Translations under genes and position numbers: made by a program | DNA from: Deltaproteobacteria bacterium | Lineage (GTDB): Bacteria > Desulfobacterota > Desulfobacteria > Desulfobacterales > Desulfosarcinaceae | Direction: 5' to 3' | NCBI GenBank assembly: GCA_020444075.1 | Contig: JAHLLR010000048.1 | Location: 1-39,523 of the forward strand | DNA length: 39,523 bases | Part shown: one piece after another, positions 1 to 7,779 of the stretch | Position numbering within the stretch: the stretch's first letter is position 1 | Layout: every line of letters begins with the position of its first letter | The notes under the pieces: generated by a model | What the model saw: the letters and a program-made list of their open reading frames with translations, nothing else | Database searches by the model: none | What the model was told of the DNA's origin: nothing

Positions 1-171
1 GAGAATCGGATCGCCGCCTAATTTTTCCATACACAACTATTGACCATAACTCGACATATCATCTGCAGGTCAAGGTTCTCTAACTAAAAAATAATTTTTG
101 AATTGTTACCATATCTTTACTATACATCTTAAATCCTATAAAATTTTTATAATAAAACAATTCTTGTTATT

Positions 172-696
172 TCAAACAAACTGAATCCCACATTGATCGT
201 TTTTAATCCACTTAACAATTGATCTTTTTGTTAATTCTTTTTTTCTTTTTGCGAATGGAATTATCACATAGATTTCTGATTCTTTCCTTATAACAAATTT
301 ATTATTAATAAGGATATTAGCGCCTCCCTTGCTAAGGTTATTTATCATTGCGGAAAGTATCTTTGATTCTGTGAAAATTGTTATTTTTCTTTGATAAATT
401 TTTCTGGGATTTTTTCTCCTATAAAACTTAATCCCAAATCGGTCATTCTCAATCCACCTTACAAAGGATTTTATTTTTATACTACTGTGTTTATTTTGAA
501 ATGGGATAGCAATTAATATTTCGTTTCCAACTGCGACATTTAATAGACTATTGTTATTTATCAGTGCTCCTCCTTTACTAATATTAATACATTTAGCATG
601 AGCGGCTATTGTCCCTCTAACGAAAAATATATCTTGCTGATAACTTTTCCGTTCAGAAATTCTTTTGTTTATATTAATGATTTTTTCTGATTTCAT
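172..696 (-). CDS. tandem PilZ-domain protein
   Basis: A 174-residue soluble protein made of two PilZ-like halves. Each half has the core pattern of a short beta strand followed by N-x-S-K-G-G-A: NISKGGALI near residues 38-46 and NLSKGGANI near 119-127. PilZ domains usually bind cyclic di-GMP through an upstream R-x3-R motif plus the D/N-x-S-x2-G loop. Here the loop is intact in both halves, but the arginine motif is degenerate: ERKSYQQ in the first half, PRKIYQRK in the second. Ligand binding may therefore be weakened or lost. No signal peptide or membrane segment is visible. No clear Shine-Dalgarno sequence precedes the ATG. The gene is much more AT-rich and lysine/asparagine-rich than the secretion and housekeeping genes further on, which hints at separate ancestry. 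The specific output is unknown. Confidence 0.75.
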   Translation of the reverse strand: MKSEKIININKRISERKSYQQDIFFVRGTIAAHAKCINISKGGALINNNSLLNVAVGNEILIAIPFQNKHSSIKIKSFVRWIENDRFGIKFYRRKNPRKIYQRKITIFTESKILSAMINNLSKGGANILINNKFVIRKESEIYVIIPFAKRKKELTKRSIVKWIKNDQCGIQFV

Positions 697-792
697 ATGA
701 ATTATAATGAAAAGATTATAGTTACCTTATGGTCAAGATTTTTTATTGAAAGGACCTGGCGACTAAGAGGCCGACCTTTTATCTTTTTCATA

Positions 793-848
793 GGATGCAG
801 AAAAGCCTATTTAAAAATAGTCGGCAAAAAAAAGTTCTTTCTGCATCC
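793..848. repeat. inverted repeat with nested small palindrome
   Basis: Arms GGATGCAGAAA (793-803) and TTTCTGCATCC (838-848) are perfect 11-base inverted copies separated by 34 bases. Inside the loop lies a second inverted pair, CTATTT/AAATAG, followed by a run of eight adenines. The structure lies about 95 bases upstream of the PilZ minus-strand start and 50 bases upstream of the PilZ-like fragment. It lacks the T-run of an ordinary terminator. The role is unknown. Confidence 0.5.
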
Positions 849-897
849 GTATTGGAGTAAATTTCCTTAAGCAAAGCCACGTGTTAATAACAGGTGA

Positions 898-1080
898 ATG
901 CTTGTGAAATCCAGGAACTTGGAGTCAGAAACGTCAAAAGTGCTTCAGATGAATAACGGTATCGAATCAATATCAATTGGGGGGATTTGCTTTTTTATGC
1001 AAAATATGTATTTCGATCAATATAATTTAAAAATACTTAAGTTACTATATCCTGTCAAACTGTTTTATAGTCGAGAATAA
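898..1080 (+). pseudogene. short PilZ-like fragment
   Basis: A 60-codon frame whose middle reads IESISIGGICF, close to the PilZ core (hydrophobic-x-S-x-G-G-hydrophobic-x-F), followed by a second hydrophobic strand near LKILKLLYP. A full PilZ domain is about 100 residues, and the arginine motif that should precede the core is missing. I read it as the remnant of a diverged PilZ gene or a minimal orphan domain. It faces away from the intact tandem PilZ gene at 172-696, and an in-frame TGA lies directly before the ATG. Evidence rests only on this short motif and the neighbourhood, so confidence is low. Confidence 0.3.
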
Positions 1081-1411
1081 TTATTTTCACTATGTTGTAG
1101 CTATTTAATACCTAAATTATTCAAATCTTGGGATAATCCAGATGCGAAAGTGGCAACTCAACATCCCAGACACTCTATTTTTTTGTACAGCTCCAACTAA
1201 AAGCCAGTTTCGCCTACGACAGATAGCCACATCCCTTGAATCCGAAATCGATTTCAGTGCCGGCACAGAGTACAATACCGTAAATGCAATCGAGCGGAGT
1301 CATCTGATACCAAACATAGGTCGGGTTGATAGGGAGGCATCAGCATAATAGTGGTAAAGGTGCTTTTACTTTCGAAATGCGAATAATATGCAATGATGGG
1401 GATCGAAAAAT

Positions 1412-2305
1412 TTAGGATGATTTCGGGTTTTTGTCCCAGAAAGGTTTGTAGGCCTGCCACATGGCAGAGGTATCTTTAGAGCCGAATCCTTGAGCCCGGG
1501 CCATTTCGTTGATAGTCTGAATTAATTGTCCCAAGATGGCAGGAGCGCCGTTTTCACTGGCCATGCGTACAGCAAGACCAACGTCTTTGCAGAGCAGGTC
1601 AATTGAAAAAGTTGGACGATGATAATTTTCGTTAACTATATTCCGACCCAATTCTATGAACAGATTACTCACAGTCCCCGCCCTGCTATCAATAATGGTT
1701 TCGTAGAGCAAATTGGGCGAAATCCCAACATGGCTTGCGATAGCCATCATTTCCGCTGTCATGGCATTGATAGCTGAAAACATAAGTTGGTTGAGAAGTT
1801 TGATTTTGTTTCCCATTCCTGATTCGCCCACGGGAATAATCCTACCTGAAAAGGTCTCAAGAACCGGGCGGCAGCGGCCCAGGGTTTCCTGTTCGCCTCC
1901 GATCGGAAGTGCCCAGTGACCGACTGCTGACGGACGGCCCAATACCGGTGCATCCAGATAGCCTATCTTCTTTTTCGCGGCCAGAGCTGCCATCGCTACT
2001 GTAGTTCCAGGGTCAATTGTACTGTGATCGACAATGACTGCATCTGGAGATGCATACTGTAACAGGCCTTCCTCTCCGCTTACACAATCAATTACCTGTC
2101 TTGGACCGGGTAAAAACATCAGGATGATAGAGCACGTTCTTGCCAGATCGGCCGGACTCGGCTTTAGAGACGCGCCCATTGCTACCGCTTTGTCAATTGC
2201 CGATTTCGTGACATCATATACATACAAGGGGTAACCAGCTTCAAGGATTTTGCTACCGGCCTCGCTTCCCATCACCCCAAATCCAATTAACCCAACCGGT
2301 TCCAT
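1412..2305 (-). CDS. 3-hydroxyisobutyrate dehydrogenase-family oxidoreductase
   Basis: Predicted cytosolic NAD(P)-dependent beta-hydroxyacid dehydrogenase of 297 residues, the usual family length. The N-terminal Rossmann fold shows GLIGFGVMG (residues 5-13). The second family signature is DAPVLGRPSAV near 118-128, a variant of the usual DAPVSGG. The catalytic lysine lies in GNKIKLLNQ, about K169. Family members oxidise 3-hydroxyisobutyrate, tartronate semialdehyde partners, L-threonate or related hydroxy acids; the substrate cannot be fixed from sequence. I start at the ATG at 2305 because GGAG sits seven bases upstream. A TTG four codons earlier would place that GGAG inside the gene. It is the last gene of the minus-strand LacI/ABC/LarA module, about 110 bases after the LarA-like gene, so it probably oxidises a product made by the preceding enzymes. 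Confidence 0.88.
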   Translation of the reverse strand: MEPVGLIGFGVMGSEAGSKILEAGYPLYVYDVTKSAIDKAVAMGASLKPSPADLARTCSIILMFLPGPRQVIDCVSGEEGLLQYASPDAVIVDHSTIDPGTTVAMAALAAKKKIGYLDAPVLGRPSAVGHWALPIGGEQETLGRCRPVLETFSGRIIPVGESGMGNKIKLLNQLMFSAINAMTAEMMAIASHVGISPNLLYETIIDSRAGTVSNLFIELGRNIVNENYHRPTFSIDLLCKDVGLAVRMASENGAPAILGQLIQTINEMARAQGFGSKDTSAMWQAYKPFWDKNPKSS

Positions 2306-2414
2306 AGTAATCTCCAATCAGAGCGACTGTCTCTGTCTTCCTTTTAATCCCTATCAAATTGGATGGAAAAGAGAGTTGCGTTTCGACAATAAATGGTTCT
2401 CCCTATCCGAAACT

Positions 2415-3845
2415 CTAATTTTTTTTCAGACCGATATTAACACCAACACCACCGGTAAAGCAGTCGGGAGTACAAAGGATTCTGGGATTGGAACCGACGT
2501 ACCTTTTTGCTTTTTCCATAGCATCCTTGAAGGTTGATGTTGGAATAAAACCCATACCACGAGCATAGGCAGGCGCCTTGGCTCCAGCTATAAATACGGC
2601 GCTGGTATAAGGCGCCAATACGCCGCCACCGCTGATCATGGACATCGCATGAAATGGATGATACGTGTTGAAATTGGAGTATTTGAAGCAATATTCCGTA
2701 TCTTCGGCGATACGAATCATATCGTCTGAAGCCAGGAACTCCGGGATACTGCAGTATTTCTGAAGCGATTCATAGGTTTCTTTGTAAGACGGAAACCAGT
2801 TGTCATTAAACCAACCGTCGCAAATGCTTGCGGCAATGACCACCCCACCTTCGCGAAAGGCGTTCCAGCAACGTGACAGTTGTCCTCCAATGGCCAGGCT
2901 CATCAGACAAGGGTTGGTTCCCATTCCCGGACCATAATGAAAATTTCTAGGTACACCGATGATGAGGACATCCGCCGGTTCAGCCATATCAAGGGAGAGA
3001 TTGGTCCGTTGATCGGCCAAGGGCCAAGTAGCGTCTTCAATCAGTCCGAGACGCCCGGCCTTGACATCCAAAACCTGGGCCTTTCGTCCGAGAACGGCGT
3101 CAACACCGAATACTTTTTTTCCAATGCCTTCTTCCATGGCCAAGCCAATTGAATGGAACTGACGGCGCATATGGGACTTCGTCGAGGCGCCGAGCCAGTC
3201 GCGGCGATGCATGGTTTCGGGACAGTGATGGGACCCGATTGAACGCCAACCAGAATGGCCCGTGACCAGCATTTTATAGCCACCACTATACCCTCCGTAC
3301 GGATTGCCTGCACAATGACCGACAACTATTGGAAGATCGGCGTCTGCCAGAAGCTGGTTACACTGGATAACATTGCCCATCTCATCCACGCCGTAGTTAC
3401 GCAGACCTGGATCTTCGGCATCATGATTAACGATTCGACCGGGATAAAAAAGATCGACGATTTCCTTACCCAGATACCAATACCATTCCTCCAAGGTATT
3501 CTGGCGATGGAGTCCCACAGCGCAGAGCAAGGTAATATTTTCTATCTTGGCACCACCTTTCAGCAACTCTTCCACAATGAGGGGAATAGCGATGCGGCGA
3601 TGTGCTTTGTCGTGGGCGCCACCTTTGACCCGGTCCGGAAAACCGATCACGATTTTTTTGTCCGGTCCGCTGAGTTCTTTAAGCGGTGGAAAACCGAGTG
3701 GTTTCTTCAGTGCACGGCGAACGGCTTCGGTCGGATCTACTTCAGGCGGATCGTTATCCAAACGACCGAGGTTGAAAACAGTTGCCGAATCTGGCAGTTC
3801 GATACCCATTTTGCCGTCACCATAATCTAATTGGACTTCTTTCAT
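2415..3845 (-). CDS. LarA-like nickel-pincer racemase/epimerase (DUF2088)
   Basis: A 476-residue homologue of lactate racemase LarA, which inverts the carbinol centre of 2-hydroxy acids using a covalently bound nickel-pincer nucleotide. Visible landmarks match the family: GLHRQNT at 111-117 (catalytic His-Arg), NHDAED at 140-145, and the cofactor loop GHCAGNPYGGYSGGYK ending at K191, the expected lysine that tethers the pincer nucleotide, with histidines at 206-207 after it. The family's D-x-T-R-P segment is replaced by PDRVK at 70-74, so this is a divergent member. LarA homologues include racemases and epimerases for several hydroxy and sugar acids, so lactate is not the safe assumption. No larB, larC or larE cofactor genes are in the window, so maturation would need genes elsewhere. 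AAAGGA precedes the ATG. It sits between an SDR epimerase gene and a beta-hydroxyacid dehydrogenase gene. Confidence 0.85.
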   Translation of the reverse strand: MKEVQLDYGDGKMGIELPDSATVFNLGRLDNDPPEVDPTEAVRRALKKPLGFPPLKELSGPDKKIVIGFPDRVKGGAHDKAHRRIAIPLIVEELLKGGAKIENITLLCAVGLHRQNTLEEWYWYLGKEIVDLFYPGRIVNHDAEDPGLRNYGVDEMGNVIQCNQLLADADLPIVVGHCAGNPYGGYSGGYKMLVTGHSGWRSIGSHHCPETMHRRDWLGASTKSHMRRQFHSIGLAMEEGIGKKVFGVDAVLGRKAQVLDVKAGRLGLIEDATWPLADQRTNLSLDMAEPADVLIIGVPRNFHYGPGMGTNPCLMSLAIGGQLSRCWNAFREGGVVIAASICDGWFNDNWFPSYKETYESLQKYCSIPEFLASDDMIRIAEDTEYCFKYSNFNTYHPFHAMSMISGGGVLAPYTSAVFIAGAKAPAYARGMGFIPTSTFKDAMEKAKRYVGSNPRILCTPDCFTGGVGVNIGLKKN

Positions 3846-3913
3846 AACTCATTTATCCTTTCACTGTCATGCATGGGCTACTATAATCGAATTCTGGTAA
3901 AGCGCCGGATTCA

Positions 3914-4831
3914 TCACTTTTTCGATACTATTTCAACATGTTCCTTAACAGCATCTTCGATGCTGTATGAGGGATACCAACCAATCTCCCGACGCGCGAC
4001 GCTGTCGTCATACGCCGCTGGATATGGAGACTGCCTGCCTCCGTCTTCGACCAGTGTGATTCTCGCATCGGGCTTAAATGTCTTAGCGACCTTTACGACA
4101 TCCCGGATCGAATAGGCACCGCCGGCAATATTGTATATTCGTTGTGTGGGGGTTTCAGCATCGTACAGGGTCATAATCGCTTTAACTGCGTCTTTAACGT
4201 ACAACCAGTCTCCGGTCTCATCCGGATTGGAAACAACCAGGGACTCGCCACGGGCAACGGCATCCAAAATAGCCGACGACCACAGGGCCGTAATGCCTCT
4301 GGTCCGCCCCGGTCCGAAAACCCAAGTGAATCTCAACGCTCGAGCATCGATTCCATGCTTGCGATAAAACCATTTCAGAAGATGCTCCGAGGCCAGTTTG
4401 GTTTGACCGTAAATCGTTTCCGGATTCTTAACCGCATCATCGCTTACCGGTTCGCTTACATCTCGCCCGAAAACCGAAATGGAACTGAGCATGATGAACC
4501 GATTCACCTTCATTGCCACGGAAGCATCCAGCAAGTGAAGCGTTGATTCCATATTGACCTGAAAACCCAGGCGCGGATTTTCTTCGCACGGTCCAGCCAG
4601 AATTGATCCAAGGTGAAACACATCCGTGATTTTCTCGGTCATCATCACACGGTACAAATCCGGCCCTGAACTCAGATCCCCTTGAATGTAATTAATTTTG
4701 TCAAGAATCGGGACCAAAGCTAACGGCTCCCTGGCCAGATCGAATGCTGTTACTTCAAATCCTCTGCGCAACAACTCAGGAATTAAGTATGACCCTATAA
4801 ATCCAGCACCGCCGGTCACTAATGCTCTCAC
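3914..4831 (-). CDS. extended SDR NAD-dependent epimerase/dehydratase
   Basis: A 305-residue extended short-chain dehydrogenase/reductase. The NAD site is TGGAGFIG (6-13), with aspartate D31 at the end of the second strand, which favours NAD over NADP. The catalytic residues are Ser in LSSISVFG (116-117) and Y141-x3-K145 in YGQTK. The length and the ending YNIAGG...GWYPSYSIEDAV are typical of nucleotide-sugar epimerases and of uronate-type dehydrogenases. The start is GTG, with GGAGG six bases upstream. The gene lies between the ABC ATPase gene and the LarA-like gene on the same strand with short gaps, so it is probably part of the same catabolic operon and acts on an imported free acid or sugar, rather than on cell-wall nucleotide sugars. 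That substrate assignment is inference. Confidence 0.85.
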   Translation of the reverse strand: MRALVTGGAGFIGSYLIPELLRRGFEVTAFDLAREPLALVPILDKINYIQGDLSSGPDLYRVMMTEKITDVFHLGSILAGPCEENPRLGFQVNMESTLHLLDASVAMKVNRFIMLSSISVFGRDVSEPVSDDAVKNPETIYGQTKLASEHLLKWFYRKHGIDARALRFTWVFGPGRTRGITALWSSAILDAVARGESLVVSNPDETGDWLYVKDAVKAIMTLYDAETPTQRIYNIAGGAYSIRDVVKVAKTFKPDARITLVEDGGRQSPYPAAYDDSVARREIGWYPSYSIEDAVKEHVEIVSKK

Positions 4832-4916
4832 TACTCACCTCCAAAAAATTACTTTTGCATTCAATAAATAAGCTACTCTCGCCATCAGCAACCGCAAATT
4901 AGACCCGAAAGATAGA

Positions 4917-5699
4917 TTATTGCCGTTGTTTTTGAAATTCCTCCCGAACGACTTTGTCAATTTCGGCTCGAATCTTGACAAAGTCCGGAGTTGTTTTGAC
5001 CGAAGCCTTGCGAGGATAGGGGATGTCGATCGGAATGACTTCGCGTATGCGTCCCGGCTTGGATGCCATAACCACCACGCGAGTGGATAAGAAAGTGGCT
5101 TCTTCGACACCGTGGGTAATAAAGACAACCGTTTTCTTTTCTTCTTCAAGGATATCCAGCAATGATTCCTGCATGAATTGACGTGTCTGGGCATCTAACG
5201 CTCCAAAGGGTTCGTCCATGAGCAAAACCTGCGGATTGACCGCATAAGCCCTGGCGATGGCAACACGTTGCTTCATTCCTCCGGATAGTTCCTTGGGGTA
5301 GGATTTTTTGAAATCTTGAAGTCCGACCAACTCCAAAAAATGATCAACGATTTCATCAATTCGATCATGCGCCGTCTTGTTGGCAGCCAGCTTCAACCCA
5401 AACGCGACATTTTCTACCACAGTTAGCCAGGGGAAAATGGCGTACTGCTGAAAAACAACACCACGCTCCGGTCCAGGGCCATTGATAGGTTTACCGTCCA
5501 GGCAGGCCTGTCCCGTGTTTGATTTCAGGAACCCGGCCAGAACGTTGAGCAAAGTGGTTTTACCGCATCCTGATGGACCGACGATGGAGATAAATTCTCC
5601 AGGTTCTATCTTAAGGTTCACGTCCTTCAAGGCTTCAAACGTTCCTGAGGCCGTTTGGTAGGTAACGCCTACCCCCTCTATTATTATCCCTTGTTCCAT
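4917..5699 (-). CDS. ABC transporter ATPase, TauB/SsuB/NrtD type
   Basis: A 260-residue nucleotide-binding subunit of an importer. Walker A GPSGCGKT spans 41-48, the Q-loop lies at FQQYAIFPW (83-91), the signature LSGGMKQR spans 138-145, Walker B is VLLMDEP (158-164), and the switch histidine is H196 in FITHGVEE. The W after the Q-loop (IFPWLTV) and the C-terminal tail are typical of the nitrate/sulfonate/taurine branch. It would hydrolyse ATP at the inner membrane to drive uptake with the permease and binding protein encoded just upstream. The gap to the permease gene is about 100 bases and to the SDR gene about 85 bases, all on the minus strand. All catalytic motifs are intact. Confidence 0.93.
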   Translation of the reverse strand: MEQGIIIEGVGVTYQTASGTFEALKDVNLKIEPGEFISIVGPSGCGKTTLLNVLAGFLKSNTGQACLDGKPINGPGPERGVVFQQYAIFPWLTVVENVAFGLKLAANKTAHDRIDEIVDHFLELVGLQDFKKSYPKELSGGMKQRVAIARAYAVNPQVLLMDEPFGALDAQTRQFMQESLLDILEEEKKTVVFITHGVEEATFLSTRVVVMASKPGRIREVIPIDIPYPRKASVKTTPDFVKIRAEIDKVVREEFQKQRQ

Positions 5700-5798
5700 G
5701 ATTTTCTCAACCCGGTAAGTTCTCTTTTCCGTTCAAGTATTAATCTGTTGTGTGCCCATGCCACCATAGGACAACCGAGGCCTCCTACCCGACCAGCT

Positions 5799-6644
5799 TT
5801 ATGTGCGCTTCTCCTGCCATGCCGTGGCTCGACGTTCGATGGCTCGAACAATGCTGTCCATCACCAGCGATATTACGCCTATTAGCAGCACGCCGAGGAC
5901 CAATGGCGCCATCTGGAAAAAATTTTGTGCCTCCACCATCATTGCACCGATGCCTTTCTGGGCGGCAATCAGTTCAGCAGCGACCAGCGTGGCCCAGCAC
6001 ACGCCCAATGAAACCCGGCAAGCCGTGATGATATGGGGGTAAAGTTGTGGGAGTATGATCTTGCGGAACATCTCCCAGTTGTTGGCCCCGAGAGTTTGAG
6101 CGGCTCGGCCGTAAATAGGTTCAAGGCCGATCAAAGCCTGATAGATCACCACCAGGGCTGGAAAAAATGAAGCATACGTCAGGACAATAATTTTTGACGT
6201 TTCGCCGATGCCAAAAAAAATGATCATTAAAGGAATAAGAGCAATCGGCGGCAATGCGCGAAAGAAACTCACCAGAGGATCGACAATCAACCGAACCACC
6301 CTAAACCATCCGATCAAAAACCCAAGGATGACAGCGCCGACGATCCCCAATGAAAAACCGATAAGAACCCTCACAAAGCTAGCGTACATATGGGCCAGCA
6401 ACGTTCCGTCCTTCAGGAACTGAACAAAGGCCCTACACACGGCGGCAAAAGAGGGAAATAGCTTGGGATTGACCAAGTGAGTCGCACGCCCCACTTCCCA
6501 AACCACAAGCACCAAGACGAACGAAGCAATAAAATAACCAATTTTTTCTATTTGCTGCCGTTTTTTAACGGCCTTGAATGTTTGGATGACGGCATCCCGA
6601 CTCGAATGGTCCGTCATGAGACCACCCTCTTTATCCGATTCCAT
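5799..6644 (-). CDS. ABC transporter permease, TauC/SsuC type
   Basis: A 281-residue inner-membrane permease with about six hydrophobic segments, the first near 36-55. It carries the cytoplasmic EAA-type loop that docks the ATPase: TLGANNWEMFRKIILPQLYP near 183-202. The family is the BPD_transp_1 importer permeases for nitrate, aliphatic sulfonates, taurine or pyrimidine precursors. Two starts are possible: the ATG at 6644, and an ATG nine codons later (MTDHSSRD), which has a better AGAGGGTGG upstream. I keep the longer form. It lies between the binding-protein and ATPase genes of the same operon and forms the translocation path of that transporter. Confidence 0.9.
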   Translation of the reverse strand: MESDKEGGLMTDHSSRDAVIQTFKAVKKRQQIEKIGYFIASFVLVLVVWEVGRATHLVNPKLFPSFAAVCRAFVQFLKDGTLLAHMYASFVRVLIGFSLGIVGAVILGFLIGWFRVVRLIVDPLVSFFRALPPIALIPLMIIFFGIGETSKIIVLTYASFFPALVVIYQALIGLEPIYGRAAQTLGANNWEMFRKIILPQLYPHIITACRVSLGVCWATLVAAELIAAQKGIGAMMVEAQNFFQMAPLVLGVLLIGVISLVMDSIVRAIERRATAWQEKRT

Positions 6645-6706
6645 TTAGGGTTCCCTTCTTGATCTGCGAGGGAGGTGAAGTCCTCACCTCCCCCGCTCCG
6701 GAACAA

Positions 6707-7693
6707 TTATTGTGCAACTGACAAGTATAAGTTTGGATCAAAAAAGTTTTCAGGCGGCACCACCTTTGGGATCGATCCTATTTCTACAAATACTTTCTGA
6801 ACCTGTCCGATCCATTTGGCCACGGAACCGTCCTTGTAAAGTTTGACCCACTCTTTTGAGGTGAAAACTTTTTCTGCCTCCCAACCGGCTTGAATATCAG
6901 CGAAGGGAATTTCCGAGTAAGCCTTTGTGTGGATGAGTTTCAGAGCCTCGTCCGAATGGTTGATCAAGTAGTCATTAGCCGGAATCCAAGCTTTAATAAT
7001 CTTCTTGAGCATATCCTTGTTGGTGTCATAGTTCTTGTTCGTGGCAACCCACCCGCCCATGATAGCCGAATCCGGATAGAAGTCTGAAGCAGAACTGAGC
7101 ATGATAGCACCGGGAACCTTATCCCGAATTAGAACATGGAACGGAGACCAGGTGGCTACAAAAGGAACCGCACCGGTGATAAAGGCAGAAACCGCACCAG
7201 CCATGTCCATGCTGACGATCTCGACGTCTTTGCTTGAGTCTATCCCGTTGTTTTTCAAAGCGGTGTGCAGGAAAACATGCGCAGTGGTGCCTTTTACCGT
7301 GGCAATTTTTTTGCCTTTAACATCCTGAATCGTCTTTGCACCAGTTTCAGGCCGTGCGAAAAGCATCGCTGTATCGTATTCAATGTTATTTACCAGAAAA
7401 ACTTTACCCACACCCTGGGCGGGGAAATTGGAAATCACCGCCCCCATGATGGCCACGTCCACACTGCCGCCGCTTAAGGCCTGCATTAGCGGGATGCCGG
7501 AGGTAAATTTAATGGGCTCCATTTCAAGTCCCTGGTCTTTGAAATATCCCTTTTCCATGGCAATCCAGAACTGACCGTCCACAGCCAAGGTGTGCAGGTA
7601 GCCCACTTTGATTTTTTCTGCCGCGGCCGGGCCTGAAAAGCCCAGTACCATCGCTAAAACCAATACTAATACAACTAACTTGGCAACTCTCAT
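6707..7693 (-). CDS. periplasmic substrate-binding protein, SsuA/TauA/NMT1 family
   Basis: A 328-residue binding protein with a classical signal peptide: basic start MRVAK, a leucine/valine-rich core, and likely cleavage after AAA near residue 25. The mature part begins KIKVGYLHT and follows the NMT1/SsuA fold, including ALSGGSVDVAIMG near 75-87. Family members bind sulfonates, nitrate, taurine, thiamine precursors, aromatic acids or riboflavin; this sequence does not reveal the ligand. The ATG is preceded by AAGGAGACGAGAA, the strongest ribosome binding site in the module, as expected for the most abundant component of a transporter. It is the first structural gene after the LacI-type regulator gene, 86 bases away, and probably defines the substrate of the whole module. 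Confidence 0.9.
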   Translation of the reverse strand: MRVAKLVVLVLVLAMVLGFSGPAAAEKIKVGYLHTLAVDGQFWIAMEKGYFKDQGLEMEPIKFTSGIPLMQALSGGSVDVAIMGAVISNFPAQGVGKVFLVNNIEYDTAMLFARPETGAKTIQDVKGKKIATVKGTTAHVFLHTALKNNGIDSSKDVEIVSMDMAGAVSAFITGAVPFVATWSPFHVLIRDKVPGAIMLSSASDFYPDSAIMGGWVATNKNYDTNKDMLKKIIKAWIPANDYLINHSDEALKLIHTKAYSEIPFADIQAGWEAEKVFTSKEWVKLYKDGSVAKWIGQVQKVFVEIGSIPKVVPPENFFDPNLYLSVAQ

Positions 7694-7779
7694 TTCTCGT
7701 CTCCTTTTTAACCGTCAAACGAATTAATGTTTTCCTCAGTTTGTGGTCCTTTCGAAGACCTCGCCTGAGGCGCCATCCC

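Larger units (their letters stand above)
697..1411. other. AT-rich intergenic stretch, mostly non-coding
   Basis: About 700 bases between the PilZ gene and the end of the oxidoreductase gene. It holds an 11-base inverted repeat at 793-848 and a PilZ-like fragment at 898-1080. The remaining short open frames, including one at 1142-1348, show no recognisable protein pattern. No RNA gene is evident. Confidence 0.6.

Noticed and set aside
1142-1348. Open frame of 68 codons before the oxidoreductase gene
   Set aside because: No recognisable motif or convincing ribosome binding site; composition gives no sign of coding.
3914-4831. SDR gene as UDP-glucose 4-epimerase
   Set aside because: Motifs fit extended SDRs in general, but the operon context is catabolic and nothing specifies a UDP-sugar substrate, so no gene symbol was given.
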